From positions 186,001-250,000 of the forward strand of contig OX620685.1 of NCBI GenBank assembly GCA_951635545.1: DNA of 64,000 nt, written 5' to 3'. The notes beneath the pieces are model-generated. The model had not been told where the DNA came from and searched no databases. It was given only the letters and a program-made list of their open reading frames with translations. Position 1 is the stretch's first letter. Every line of letters starts with the position of its first letter. This DNA comes from CAG-873 sp910578365. GTDB taxonomy: Bacteria; Bacteroidota; Bacteroidia; Bacteroidales; Muribaculaceae. A program made the translations under genes and the position numbers. Shown here in pieces: positions 1-8,938 of this stretch.

Positions 1-43
1 GGAGCTGTATTGGGAATGAAAATTATACCGCATTAAAAAGGGC

Positions 44-197
44 ACAAAAAAAGGGAAGTCGTTAGACCTCCCTTCCAATCGGTATACCCCGATTTCTAAA
101 ATCGTTGCTTGTGCCCCGAAGTATTTCTTTGATAAGGGGGAAATTCAGACCCCGTATTTTGTAGTGCAAAGTTAGTGATAATTTTGCAACCTACAAA
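44..197 (-). ncRNA. Candidate leftward small RNA or attenuator leader with promoter and terminator
   Basis: Read on the minus strand, a -7 box TAACTTTG lies at 174-167, with a -33 TTTG at 197-194 and 19 bases between them, which fits the Bacteroidetes promoter rule. The predicted transcript would begin near 160. It can form a helix between 116-109 and 47-40 (GGGCACAA with TTGTGCCC), small hairpins around 105-78, and a 10-bp stem at 74-51 with a UAAC loop and one G-U pair, followed directly by seven U (50-44). The G-U pair is an A-C mismatch on the plus strand, so the terminator works only leftward. A short open frame (MRYNFHSQYSS) begins at 33 and runs off the window, so this could be the attenuated leader of a leftward gene rather than a free RNA. 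A plus-strand -7 box (TAATTTTG, 179-186) sits back to back with it. I do not recognise the RNA family. Confidence 0.4.
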
Positions 198-363
198 ATT
201 TCAACGCATAAATCATATAAAAAGTTTGTTAATCAACTCTTAAACGGCAAGAGCCGCCCCGGAGGGCGACCCTTAAAGGCGAAGAGAGGGAGAAACGGGG
301 TCAGACAGAGCGGAACACATTACCCGGGAGTTTGACAGTTAGGTAGGAAGAAAAATAATTTAA

Positions 364-412
364 AAAATTGACACTGAAAATTTTGCGGTGTCAATTTTAT
401 TTATTAGCTTTG
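364..412 (+). promoter_or_regulatory. Promoter and inverted repeat ahead of the IS1634-like transposase scrap
   Basis: An exact 11-bp inverted repeat (AAAATTGACAC at 364-374, GTGTCAATTTT at 388-398) encloses a TTTG at 382-385. This is followed after 19 bases by TAGCTTTG at 405-412, a good match to the Bacteroidetes -33/-7 promoter. The remnant transposase start codon follows at 429. The repeat overlaps the -33 region, so it could be an operator or the transposase-binding end of the old element; the sequence cannot decide between these. Confidence 0.45.
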
Positions 413-428
413 TAGTATATTGTAGAAT

Positions 429-517
429 ATGGTTAAAGATTATGCATTTATCTCCATCGCAGCCTAAGGAAGGCACAATTTACTACATCGCAAAATCATT
501 CCGTAACGAACGAGTGG
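429..517 (+). pseudogene. N-terminal remnant of IS1634/IS4-like transposase
   Basis: The reading starts MVKDYAFISIA and then hits a stop. One frame over it continues QPKEGTIYYIAKSFRNER, the characteristic N-terminus of large IS1634-like transposases of Bacteroidales. A one-base shift near 461 joins the two parts, so the gene was already frameshifted. It is then cut off by the left end of the IS21-family element after about 30 codons. No continuation of this transposase exists beyond the right end of the IS21 element, where an ATPase gene begins instead. Family assignment rests on the conserved YYIAKSFRNE block only. Confidence 0.5.
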
Positions 518-563
518 AAAACCCAGGCTCGGATGACCCCTTAGACCAGGTTGAATTGACCCC
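516..563. repeat. IS21 left terminal inverted repeat
   Basis: Reads GGAAAACCCAGGCTCGG inward and ends in TTGAATTGACCCC. It matches the reverse complement of 4270-4318 across its length with a single one-base indel (GACCAGG here, GACCAAGG at the other end). Confidence 0.85.
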
Positions 564-812
564 TTAAGCCAAAATATCACTGACCCCTTTGCCCAAAATA
601 AAAATGACCCCTGTCGACGTAATGTCAGCAGGGGATTTTATATGTATCTTTGAATTCCGTTTTGGCCGACGGGGGATATAATTCAAAGAAAACATGAACA
701 CAAAATTAAAGAATATTCTCTTATGTCACGCATCAGGGATGGGCATAAAAGGCATCAGTAGTGCCTTTGACATATCCCGGAACACGGTGCGCCGCTATGT
801 GAGAATGTATCA

Positions 813-1960
813 ACGCGAGTTCGGGATAAGAATATTTAATTTACGACCTATACAAAGGATATAGAGTATCGGGCGGCCTGTCAGGGTCGCCTGATTCATT
901 TGTATAGGTTGAAACTAATCCTAGAGGACAAGCTGCCCGTTTGACTCGGGTACCTCAAAGTCGAAGTTCACTCCAGGCTTTGTGGCAAAGAAACAATATG
1001 CACCCATTGCAGCAAGCAGGTTCATGAGGAAGTTGTGTATACTACGATGGCGGGAGTGGACGAGCTGTGCCACATTCTTCAGCATGTCGTTTATGGACTC
1101 TATGATGCTCCTTTTACGCAGCATCATCTTGTCATAGAACGGCATGAGACGCTGTTTCATATTCGAGCGCAGACCTGTCACAATATGTATTCCGTCATCC
1201 CAGAGATGTCCGAAAAGAGACTGCGATATATATCCCTTGTCGGCATAAAGTTTGCCGAACACCTTGTCTGTCAGCGTGTCAATCACATCCTCGTTGCGGT
1301 CATCCACATTGGCGCGTGTCAGCACAAAGTTGATCAGTTCTCCTTTTTCGTTACATAGAAGATGCAGCTTGAAGCCTACATACCAACCCATCGTACTCTT
1401 CCCCTTGGTCGCGATATCCTTGAAAACTTTCATGTTGAACTGGCGCTTGTTGTGTATAACCGGAATGCAGGTGCTGTCCACAAAGCTTATCCCCGTGCAC
1501 TCTCCGAAACATGCAAGTCGCAGGAACATGGTCATAGCCACAAAACATCGGGGCATGACCTCCACGAAGCGGTTGTAGGAGAATGTCTGCGGAAACAGAT
1601 GCTTCCCGTGAATGCGCACACATCCCAGATAATAGTGCTTGAAGTTTCGGTACGAATTGAAGTGGAAACAGATCAGAATCGTGATGATCTCGGCATCCGA
1701 CATCATGCGCTTTCTTTTCCGTTTTGGAGTGTCAGTTGTGGACGGAAGTGCATTTTTTGCCATCTCACCCTCAAATTCTTTGCAGAAATCATCTGCAATA
1801 CAAAAAATTTCAGTAACTTTACTTTCGGTAATCATGATACAGTATTTATTGTTTGGTACCTCTAAATTACTAAATATCAGCGAAATTACCAAAAGAATAG
1901 GCAACTTTTTCAAGCTGCCTATTCAACTTTTTTATAGCATTTCTTATCCCGAACTCGCGT
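813..1960 (-). mobile_element. IS982-family insertion sequence, copy 1 (1148 bp)
   Basis: The element has perfect 18-bp inverted ends ACGCGAGTTCGGGATAAG at 813-830 and its complement at 1943-1960. A 5-bp target duplication TATCA sits at 808-812 and 1961-1965. The insertion splits istA; removing the element and one repeat restores the istA frame. A second, slightly diverged copy with the same ends is at 29014-30167. Confidence 0.93.
921..1835 (-). CDS. IS982-family transposase
   Basis: About 304 aa, read from MITESKVTEIFC. An upstream in-frame start at 1913 would only add a hydrophobic tail that is not typical of the family, so I prefer the start at 1835. DDE residues are visible in FVDSTCIPVI (first Asp), YADKGYIS (second Asp) and RSIIESIND (Glu). 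The protein is full length compared with IS982-family transposases (about 290-310 aa), has no internal stop, and is probably functional. It is the only gene of this element. Confidence 0.92.
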   Translation of the reverse strand: MITESKVTEIFCIADDFCKEFEGEMAKNALPSTTDTPKRKRKRMMSDAEIITILICFHFNSYRNFKHYYLGCVRIHGKHLFPQTFSYNRFVEVMPRCFVAMTMFLRLACFGECTGISFVDSTCIPVIHNKRQFNMKVFKDIATKGKSTMGWYVGFKLHLLCNEKGELINFVLTRANVDDRNEDVIDTLTDKVFGKLYADKGYISQSLFGHLWDDGIHIVTGLRSNMKQRLMPFYDKMMLRKRSIIESINDMLKNVAQLVHSRHRSIHNFLMNLLAAMGAYCFFATKPGVNFDFEVPESNGQLVL

Positions 1961-3421
1961 TATCAGGACAGCGGGCTCCCCGCTGAGAAGCTGCCGTCGC
2001 TGAGTGATGCGCGGCTACAGGAACTATTTGCCATACCCGGGGCGAGGGAACGTAAACCGTCGGAGCGGCAGGTCAGGCTTGAAGCCCTGTTGCCCGATTA
2101 TGCGGCGCGACTTTCTCGAAAGGGCATGACGGTCAAGAAGTTGTATGAAGAGTATCATACCGATCATCCCGATGGCTATCTGAAGGCATCTTTCGGGATG
2201 AAACTCAGGCAGTTCATGCTGCAGACCAACGCCATCGGGCATGTGGAGCACCGCGCCGGCGACCAGATGTATATCGATTTTGCCGGAGACAGATTGGAAA
2301 TAGTCGATGAGGCAACAGCCGGGATACGAAAGGTCGAGGTGTTTGTGGCGATACTTCCATGTAGCCACTACACATATTGCGAGGCAGTGTGGACGCAGAA
2401 GAAGGAAGATCTGATAAAGGCCTGCGAAAACGCCATCCGTTTCTACGGCGGCGCACCATGTGCGATTGTGCCTGACAACCTGAAATCTGCCGTCACGCGC
2501 AGTGGCCGCGACGAGCCGGTCATAAATCCTGACTTCGAATCCTTTGCCGAGCATTACGGCTGCGCCGTGGTGCCTGCCCGTGTGCGGCATCCAAAGGACA
2601 AGGCCCTGGTGGAAAATGCAGTAAAACTGATGTATCGGTCCGTGTACGTAGACCTTGAAGGTCAGATTTTCCATAATCTGGAGTCGCTTAACGAAGCAAT
2701 CCTCAGGTCTCTGGAGAAGTTCAACGCGCGTAATCTGACGCGTCGAAAGGAATCACGCCGTCAGCTCTTTGAGGCTGTGGAGCGGGACAATCTCCGGCCA
2801 TTGCCTGCGAACCGCTATCAGATGAGACAGCGGCTGTCGCGACAGTACAGCGCAACAGCTACGTAACTCTGCACAGGCATCACTACAGTGTGCCTGTGCA
2901 ATATGTAGGCAAACGTGTGGAACTGGTCTACGACACTGACACGATCGACATCTTTCATGGCTTTACCCATGTGGCGACGCATCACCGCAACGATACTCCG
3001 TATGAATATACAACGAAACCGTCACACAATCTGCCCGGACGCAAGGGGAGCTGCGAGAGCGACATTGCGGAACTGCTTTCACGTGCGGCACAGATCGACA
3101 ACATCGTATTGCACTATCTGCGGGCTGTCATCGAGGACAGGCGTTATCCGGAACTTGCCTTCAGAGTCTGCCGTGGCATCATGAAACTTGAGAAAAAGTA
3201 TGGACAGGAACGGCTTGTGTCAGGATGCGCCGCGGCAATGGACGCACGCCTTTACAGTGTCAGCGACATGGTGGACATACTTGAGTCCGGAGCCGATGCG
3301 GATTATTTGCCGGGGGCTGATGCCGACGGCAATGACCGTCAGACACCATCCCACCGGAACATACGCGGTAAAGAATATTTTGCCGCAAGCATAAAACTAT
3401 CAGCCAACAACAACGAACAAC

Positions 3422-4207
3422 ATGGAAACGAACAATAAAACCACGCCAATAACAGCGGAGAAAGACCGCAACTCCATCTCTCTGGATCTGATGCACCGTA
3501 TGCGCTTACACGGCATGTCGGCAGCGTTCTCCGAAAGTCTTCAGGCCACATTCGCCGAGACAATGACACCTGACAGCTTTCTGAACTGGCTGCTATCCAG
3601 AGAATGGGACTACAGGGCCGCACGCAATATTGAGCGCCTGGTGAAAAACGCAAACTTCAGATACGACGACGCGTCGGTGGCGCAGATTGACTATAACCTT
3701 CCGCGTGGCCTGGATCGTAATCAGATGGAGCGTCTCGCATCGCTGGACTTTATCCGTAAAGGTGAAAACCTGTTCATCACAGGCTGTTCTGGTACAGGCA
3801 AAAGCTATCTGGCAACAGCACTGGGATACGAGGCATGCAAGGCCGGTATGCGCGTGCTGTACGCGAACGCATCCAAACTGATGGGAACCCTGAAAATCGC
3901 CAAAAACAAAGGAACAATCGAAACGGAGCTCAAGAAACTCGAAAAAACGCAGCTCCTGATCCTCGACGATCTCTTTCTGGTGCCTCTCGACGCCAAGGAA
4001 CGCGCACACCTTACGGAAATCATCGAAGACCGCCATGGTCGCAAATCAATCATCGTGACATCACAGCTCCCCGAACTGGACTGGTACGAAGCAATCGGTG
4101 ACTCCACAGTGGCAGATGCAATACTCGACCGCATTGTCCACACTGCTCATCGAATCACGCTTACCGGCGAAAGCGTCCGTAAGCTCAAAGCTATAAAAAG
4201 CAGATAA
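3422..4207 (+). CDS. istB: IS21-family helper ATPase IstB
   Basis: 261 aa AAA+ ATPase that helps IstA choose and capture target DNA. The Walker A motif GCSGTGKSYLA lies near residues 121-131, the Walker B region LLILDDLFLVPL near 177-188, and the sensor-type segment SIIVTSQLP follows. Length is typical for IstB. It overlaps the end of istA by 17 bases, implying coupled translation in the intact element. The gene itself looks intact even though its partner istA is broken. Confidence 0.93.
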   Translation: METNNKTTPITAEKDRNSISLDLMHRMRLHGMSAAFSESLQATFAETMTPDSFLNWLLSREWDYRAARNIERLVKNANFRYDDASVAQIDYNLPRGLDRNQMERLASLDFIRKGENLFITGCSGTGKSYLATALGYEACKAGMRVLYANASKLMGTLKIAKNKGTIETELKKLEKTQLLILDDLFLVPLDAKERAHLTEIIEDRHGRKSIIVTSQLPELDWYEAIGDSTVADAILDRIVHTAHRITLTGESVRKLKAIKSR

Positions 4208-4269
4208 GACAAAATAAAATTGACCCCGTCGGCCAGAACGTTTTCAGGGGTCAATTCAAAATATTTTCA

Positions 4270-4318
4270 GGGGTCAATTCAACCTTGGTCTAAGGGGTCA
4301 TCCGAGCCTGGGTTTTCC
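4270..4318. repeat. IS21 right terminal inverted repeat
   Basis: Mirror of 516-563. It is preceded by two more copies of the GGGGTCAATT motif in the same orientation (near 4222 complement and 4247), giving the tandem binding-site pattern of IS21 ends. Confidence 0.85.
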
Positions 4319-5698
4319 AATATGGCTACTGTTGTTAAGTCCGCTACTGGTAAGACAATCCTCTATGTCAAGGGTGCTCCTGAAATCATCTTTGGAATGT
4401 GTAAGGACACAGCCGGCGTAACCAAACAGGAAGTCGATGCCCAACTCCTCGCTTATCAGAATCAGGCTATGCGAACTCTCGGCTTCGCCTATCAGGAACT
4501 CAAAGACGGTGACAAGACCATAGAGAACAGCAAGGTCGTTGCCGAGAATCTTACATTCCTCGGTATTGTAGCAATCTCCGACCCTGTCCGTTCAGATGTT
4601 CCCTTCGCGGTCAAGGAGGTTATTGATGCCGGAATCAAGGTCAAGATTGTAACCGGCGACACCCCCGGAACCGCAAAGGAAATTGGTCGTCAGATTGGTC
4701 TTTGGAATGACGCTACCGATGGAGACCGCAACATAATCACAGGCACAGAGTTCGCCGAACTCTCCGACAAGCAGCTTAAAGAGCGTGTAGGCGATCTGAA
4801 GATTATCGCCCGTGCCCGTCCAATGGATAAGAAACGCCTTGTAGAGGCTCTACAGGCTAACAACGAAGTTGTTGCTGTAACTGGTGACGGTACGAACGAC
4901 GCCCCCGCTCTGAAAACAGCCCATGTCGGTCTCTCGATGGGCGACGGTACATCTGTTGCCAAAGAAGCATCGGACATCACCATCATCGACAACTCATTCT
5001 CTTCAATTGGTCGTGCCGTGATGTGGGGACGTTCACTTTTCCAGAACATCCAGCGTTTCATTCTGTTCCAGATGACTGTGAATGTGGCTGCCTGCTTCAT
5101 CGTTCTTTTCGGTGCCTTTATGGGTATGCAGTCACCTCTGACCGTAACCCAGATGCTTTGGGTGAATCTTATTATGGACACCTTCGCTGCTATGGCTCTT
5201 GCCTCATTGCCTCCGTCACAGTCAGTCATGAAGGAAAAACCCCGTTCTCGTGAGGCGTTCATCATCAATAGCCCGATGTGGAAATCCATAATCGGTGTTG
5301 GTGGAGTATTTTTCCTTCTCCTTCTCGGCCTGCTTTACTACTTCGAGCACACTGACATCACCTGCCTCACAGAGGTCGGTAAGGTTGCAATGGGTGCCAA
5401 CACCGGACTCAGCGGATATGAGCTGTCTCTCTTCTTCACAATCTTTGTATTCCTCCAGTTCTGGAATATGTTTAACGCCCGCGCCTTTGAGACTGGACGC
5501 TCGGCATTCCACTTCAAAGGTTGTGGCGGTTTCGGACTCATCGCACTGGTAATCCTGTTTGGTCAGGTGCTGATTGTCAGCGTAGGCGGCGACTTCTTCA
5601 ACGTAGAACCGCTCAAATTCATCGATTGGGTAATCATCATCGGCGGCACATCCCTTGTGCTCTGGATTGGCGAACTTATCCGTCTGTTCAAGAAATAA
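4317..5698 (+). pseudogene. 5'-truncated Ca2+-transporting P-type ATPase (PMCA-like)
   Basis: Host coding sequence begins right at the IS21 right end (about NMATVVKSATGK) and runs for about 460 codons, where a complete enzyme has about 880-900. Present are the second half of the nucleotide-binding domain (YVKGAPEII), the P-domain TGD segment (VKIVTGDTPGTAKEIG), the hinge VTGDGTNDAPALK and the C-terminal transmembrane helices (IQRFILFQMTVNVAACFIVL, LLLLGLLYYF, LVILFGQVLIVSVGG). Missing are the actuator domain with TGE, the first membrane helices and the DKTGT phosphorylation site, so it cannot pump. The frame stays open through the IS end back to an ATG at 4220, so a hybrid protein could be translated, but it would be inactive as a transporter. 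Confidence 0.88.
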
Positions 5699-5711
5699 CA
5701 TCTTCAAACAC

Positions 5712-5755
5712 AATGACGGGGCAGGCTTTCAAGAGACAATGACTGCTCCGTCATT
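5712..5755 (+). terminator. Hairpin after the ATPase remnant
   Basis: A 13-bp stem (AATGACGGGGCAG at 5712-5724 with CTGCTCCGTCATT at 5743-5755, one G-U pair) and an 18-base loop, 14 bases after the ATPase stop. There is no strong T run, so it may be a weak terminator or a leader structure for the next gene, whose start is 15 bases later. Confidence 0.35.
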
Positions 5756-5769
5756 ATATATTTCAAAAT

Positions 5770-6234
5770 ATGAGCCTCTTCGATATGTTTCAGCCGAGGG
5801 AACCGCAGACTGGCGGTGTAGGAGATACTCCGCTTAATGCTCAATATACCCCCGACCGCATTACCTCACTCGGGCCTAACGATATTTTTGTTTTTGGAAG
5901 TAACCTCCAAGGACGTCATGCCGGTGGTGCAGCTCGCGTCGCCATGAACCGTTTTGGGGCTATATTCGGGCAAGGAGTAGGCTTACAAGGTAACACGTAT
6001 GCTATCCCGACCATGCAGGGAGGTGTAGAGACAATCAAACCGTATGTTGATGAGTTCATCGACTTCGCAAAAAGCCGTCCCGATCTGACATTCTATGTTA
6101 CCAAAATCGGTTGTGGAATAGCTGGTTTCACTTTTGAAGAGATAGCTCCCTTGTTTAGTGAGGCAGTCGGAGAATCCAATGTGCGACTTCCCAAAGAATT
6201 TGTGGAGATTATAACTTCTAATCAACTGCAATAA
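5770..6234 (+). CDS. Macrodomain-like protein (A1S_2505-type)
   Basis: 154 aa. After about 35 variable residues it carries FVFGSNLQGRHAGGAARVA, then GAIFGQGVGLQGNTYAIPT and YVTKIGCGIAGF, the pattern of the small macrodomain-like family typified by phage and plasmid proteins such as A1S_2505. Glycine-rich loops of this kind bind ADP-ribose-type ligands in true macrodomains; ligand and role here are inferred only. There is no signal peptide, so it should be cytoplasmic. It sits alone between a broken ATPase and sanA, all on the plus strand. Confidence 0.7.
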   Translation: MSLFDMFQPREPQTGGVGDTPLNAQYTPDRITSLGPNDIFVFGSNLQGRHAGGAARVAMNRFGAIFGQGVGLQGNTYAIPTMQGGVETIKPYVDEFIDFAKSRPDLTFYVTKIGCGIAGFTFEEIAPLFSEAVGESNVRLPKEFVEIITSNQLQ

Positions 6235-6270
6235 GAAATTACATTTCTTTCACCTAACCGGATTGGAATT

Positions 6271-6951
6271 ATGAACCGTCGAAAGAAAATAATCCTTTGG
6301 CTTGGAAGCATTGCCATATTTGGTATTGTCCTCCTTATTGTCGGTTGTAATCTTGTTGTGGCATGGGATAGCAATGGCAAGACATACGATTCTGTCAGTC
6401 AGATTCCACACAACAGAGTAGGCCTGTTGCTCGCTACATCTCCAATAACTCCGGGTGGTGCGCATAATTTCTATTTTAACAATAGGATTAAAGCGGCTGA
6501 TGAACTGTATAAAGCTGGTAAGATTGATTACATCATAGCAAGTGGTGGTGATTATACCAAAACACAAAAGATTGGGTGTGATGAGCCAAAATCCATCTTG
6601 GACTCCCTTGTTGCAAGAGGTGTTCCGGCTGATAGGATTATTCTCGACTATGAAGGAACCACAACGCGCAACTCTATCTATAAGGCTGGACAAATATACG
6701 ATTTGGATTCTGTCACGATTATCTCACAGAAAGATCATAATGAGAGAGCCATCTTTCTGGCAGGTTTGTGTCAGATAAAAGCTGTCGGCTATAATGCCGC
6801 TCCTTCCCATATCCGTCGCAATCGTATTAAAAATACACTGAGAGAATACTTAGCTCGTGTTAAGATGTTCGGAACAATAATCATTGCCACGACGCCCGCT
6901 TATCAAGAAGATGAGGCTGGGTATCGTAAAATCCATCAAGAGAATCCCTAA
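6271..6951 (+). CDS. sanA: SanA/YdcF-like DUF218 membrane protein
   Basis: 226 aa. An N-terminal membrane anchor (IILWLGSIAIFGIVLLIVGC, about residues 6-25) precedes a DUF218 domain with RVGLLLATSP, the FNNRIKAADELYKAGKIDYI helix, IIASGGD, DEPKSILDSLVARGVPADRI, and YEGTTTRNSIYKA. This is the order seen in SanA/ElyC/YdcF proteins. SanA of enterics affects envelope permeability and vancomycin sensitivity; the molecular activity is not settled. The stop is 1 base before the start of the following gene, suggesting co-transcription. The gene is AT-richer than the ATPase fragment upstream. Confidence 0.85.
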   Translation: MNRRKKIILWLGSIAIFGIVLLIVGCNLVVAWDSNGKTYDSVSQIPHNRVGLLLATSPITPGGAHNFYFNNRIKAADELYKAGKIDYIIASGGDYTKTQKIGCDEPKSILDSLVARGVPADRIILDYEGTTTRNSIYKAGQIYDLDSVTIISQKDHNERAIFLAGLCQIKAVGYNAAPSHIRRNRIKNTLREYLARVKMFGTIIIATTPAYQEDEAGYRKIHQENP

Positions 6952-8044
6952 TATGCTACCTGAATTTATCCCATATATCATAAAACGAGTCTCATACGTT
7001 GACCATATCACTGGAGAATCTCATGGCTGGAGTTATGAGAAGAAATATCGGTTATACCATATACCGACAAAGAAGCTCATGAAATTTTCAGTAGATAGGG
7101 CCCATTATGTCGATGGCTCATTAGTATCATCGACAGCCATTGTCTTGGAAAGAAAAGATGATTCCGGGCATGATAGATATACCATTGTCAATTCGATTGA
7201 AGATTTAAGTTCTCCTCTATGGTTTGATTATCTCAAAGTAATTACACCTCAATTGATTATTGTTAAAAAAGATAAGAAATGGGGAGTCGTAAACGATCAT
7301 TTACAAATGAGATGTTTCTTTGAGTATGATTCAATGGATGAATACATTTCATCTGACCTTGACCGCGTCTTTATAATTGCAAAGAGGAATGGTAAGTGTG
7401 GTTTGTTGAATGAAGATTTGTCAATTAGATTTCCTTTCAATTACGATTCCATTACTTGTAATGGTCGTCTCGGTATATTCGTTCTCCAAGGAGACTCTTC
7501 AACTAAAGTATATGATATTGAAGACAACTCTATTTCAAAGTTCTCGTTTATAGCAACCTCTATTAAAGAAATTAACGAAGGCTGTATCATTGTAGGGAAT
7601 AATGGGAAATATTGTGTCTATGATAAAGATGCACAATGCTTCTTGTGCGATAGATGGTTTGGCGAAATTGATTCTTTTCAAAATGGTTTCTGTCTTTGTG
7701 ACCGAAGATATATTTTAGAGCGAAATGGCCATATTATCGACTTAGGGGAAGGTAAATGGTTTGATAGATCTGGGGAAATAGTATATTTAACGACTCATAT
7801 ACAAGGAGATGAGTGGCTAATCAAAGTTTATAAAAAAGACAAGTTTCTATACGAGTTTAGCCATAAAAAGGGAAGCTACGGAATATTCTATTGTCGCGTC
7901 ATAGGTGGCAAATATGTCGAAGTTGGTAGATTTAGTGATAAATATAGTTTACATACTCCAGAAGCGTTATACGATTTGGAGGGTAATTCAGTTCCGTTAT
8001 CGGCAAAGGACGGATGCGAGACTAAAAAATCTAATTCTGCTAAG

Positions 8045-8933
8045 AGAGTGTTTGAATTTAAACCAAATTAAACATTAAGTGGCATAACAAACCCTCAATC
8101 AGAGTGTTTGTAGAAGAAAATCGATTAGTATGCATAAAATCAGCTTCTATCAGACACATCTGACCGAGGGTCAATGGTCTTATATAAACAAAGTATTCTT
8201 TGAAAATGATTGCAGACACCGCAAATATTCCTTGCGCTCCATATTCGAGGCAGTTCTGTATCTTTTGGTCAGCGGATGCCAGTGGCGCATGCTTCCTCAC
8301 GATCTTCCAAAATGGCAGACGGTCTATTGGTACTTCCACAAATGGAGGACAGACGGCTATCTGAGCCACTGCATAGAAAAACTCGTCATCAAGATACGCC
8401 GCAAACGAAAACAGTCCGCCACACCTTCGGTCATGGCGCTTGACGCCCAAAGTGTCAAGTGGGGCAACCGTCAGAGCGGCAACGGGTTCGATGCCAATAA
8501 AAAGGTAAAAGGTATAAAACGCAATATTGCTGTTGACCGCAACGGATTCATTCTCGGCAGATATGTCAGTAGTGCCGGAATACATGATTCCCGACTCGCA
8601 TCTCCGGTGTGTGAACAGGTTTCTGATGCATGGCCTTCGGTCAGGAAAGGACTTGTTGACCGTGGATATCGCGGTGAGCTTATTGAGAATATAAAGCGAG
8701 ATTTCAATATCGACATCGAGGTCTGTTCCACTCCCAACGGAACAAACGGATTCACGCCAAAACCGCTTCGGTGGGTGGTGGAACGCACATTTGCCTGGCT
8801 GGACGGATTCCGCAGGCTTACACGAAACTATGAAATCACCAATGAGTCCGCTGAGGAGATGATTGATTTTGCCACACTCAAGCTGTTGCTTAATCATGTC
8901 GAACATTAAAATCTATTTAAATTCAAACACACT
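8045..8933 (+). mobile_element. IS5-family insertion sequence, tandem copy 1 (889 bp)
   Basis: Ends AGAGTGTTTGAATTTAAA and, as inverted repeat, AGTGTGTTTGAATTTAAA (17 of 18 match). It is flanked by CTAAG at 8040-8044 and 8934-8938. The next copy begins at 8939, so the two elements share the middle CTAAG. Confidence 0.9.
8130..8909 (+). CDS. IS5-family transposase (tandem copy 1)
   Basis: 259 aa single-frame transposase. An N-terminal DUF4096-like region (LTEGQWSYINKVFF, VSGCQWRMLPHDLPKW) precedes the DDE core: Asp in VMALDAQSVKWG, Asp in GLVDRGYRGE, and Glu in RWVVERTFAWLDGFRR near the C-terminus. Full length and without internal stops. A 282-codon open frame on the opposite strand is a shadow of this gene. 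Confidence 0.93.
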   Translation: MHKISFYQTHLTEGQWSYINKVFFENDCRHRKYSLRSIFEAVLYLLVSGCQWRMLPHDLPKWQTVYWYFHKWRTDGYLSHCIEKLVIKIRRKRKQSATPSVMALDAQSVKWGNRQSGNGFDANKKVKGIKRNIAVDRNGFILGRYVSSAGIHDSRLASPVCEQVSDAWPSVRKGLVDRGYRGELIENIKRDFNIDIEVCSTPNGTNGFTPKPLRWVVERTFAWLDGFRRLTRNYEITNESAEEMIDFATLKLLLNHVEH

Positions 8934-8938
8934 CTAAG

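Larger units (their letters stand above)
694..3438 (+). pseudogene. istA: IS21-family transposase IstA, split by IS982 and frameshifted
   Basis: The gene starts MNTKLKNILLCHASG with a helix-turn-helix (SAFDISRNTVRRYVRMYQ at about 22-40). It is interrupted after 812 by an IS982-family element with a TATCA target repeat. Reading resumes in frame at 1966 and contains the rve-type catalytic core (YIDFAGDRLE, VPDNLKSAV, and HPKDKALVENAV with the glutamate). A further frameshift lies near 2835-2850: the first frame ends at the TAA at 2863-2865, while the continuing frame reads ATVQRNSYVTLHRHHYSVPV up to 3438. The end overlaps istB by 17 bases, as normal for IS21. With two independent lesions this copy cannot make IstA. 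Confidence 0.88.
516..4318 (+). mobile_element. IS21-family element (istA/istB) carrying a nested IS982 element
   Basis: The element is bounded by 48-49 bp terminal inverted repeats (516-563 and 4270-4318) that differ by one inserted base. Both ends contain extra copies of a TGACCCCTT-like motif (near 555, 583, 609 on the left; about 4222, 4247, 4271 on the right), as in the multiple transposase-binding sites of IS21-family ends. It encodes IstA (transposase, broken) and IstB (ATPase helper, intact). Without the nested IS982 copy it is about 2.65 kb, a normal IS21 size. I see no direct repeat flanking it: the left neighbour is a transposase scrap and the right neighbour is a decapitated Ca2+ ATPase. 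Confidence 0.85.

Noticed and set aside
8058..8906. 282-codon open frame on the minus strand, repeated at 8952-9800
   Set aside because: It lies antisense across the whole IS5 transposase gene, which has clear DDE motifs; the protein has no recognisable pattern and exists only because of the codon bias of the real gene.
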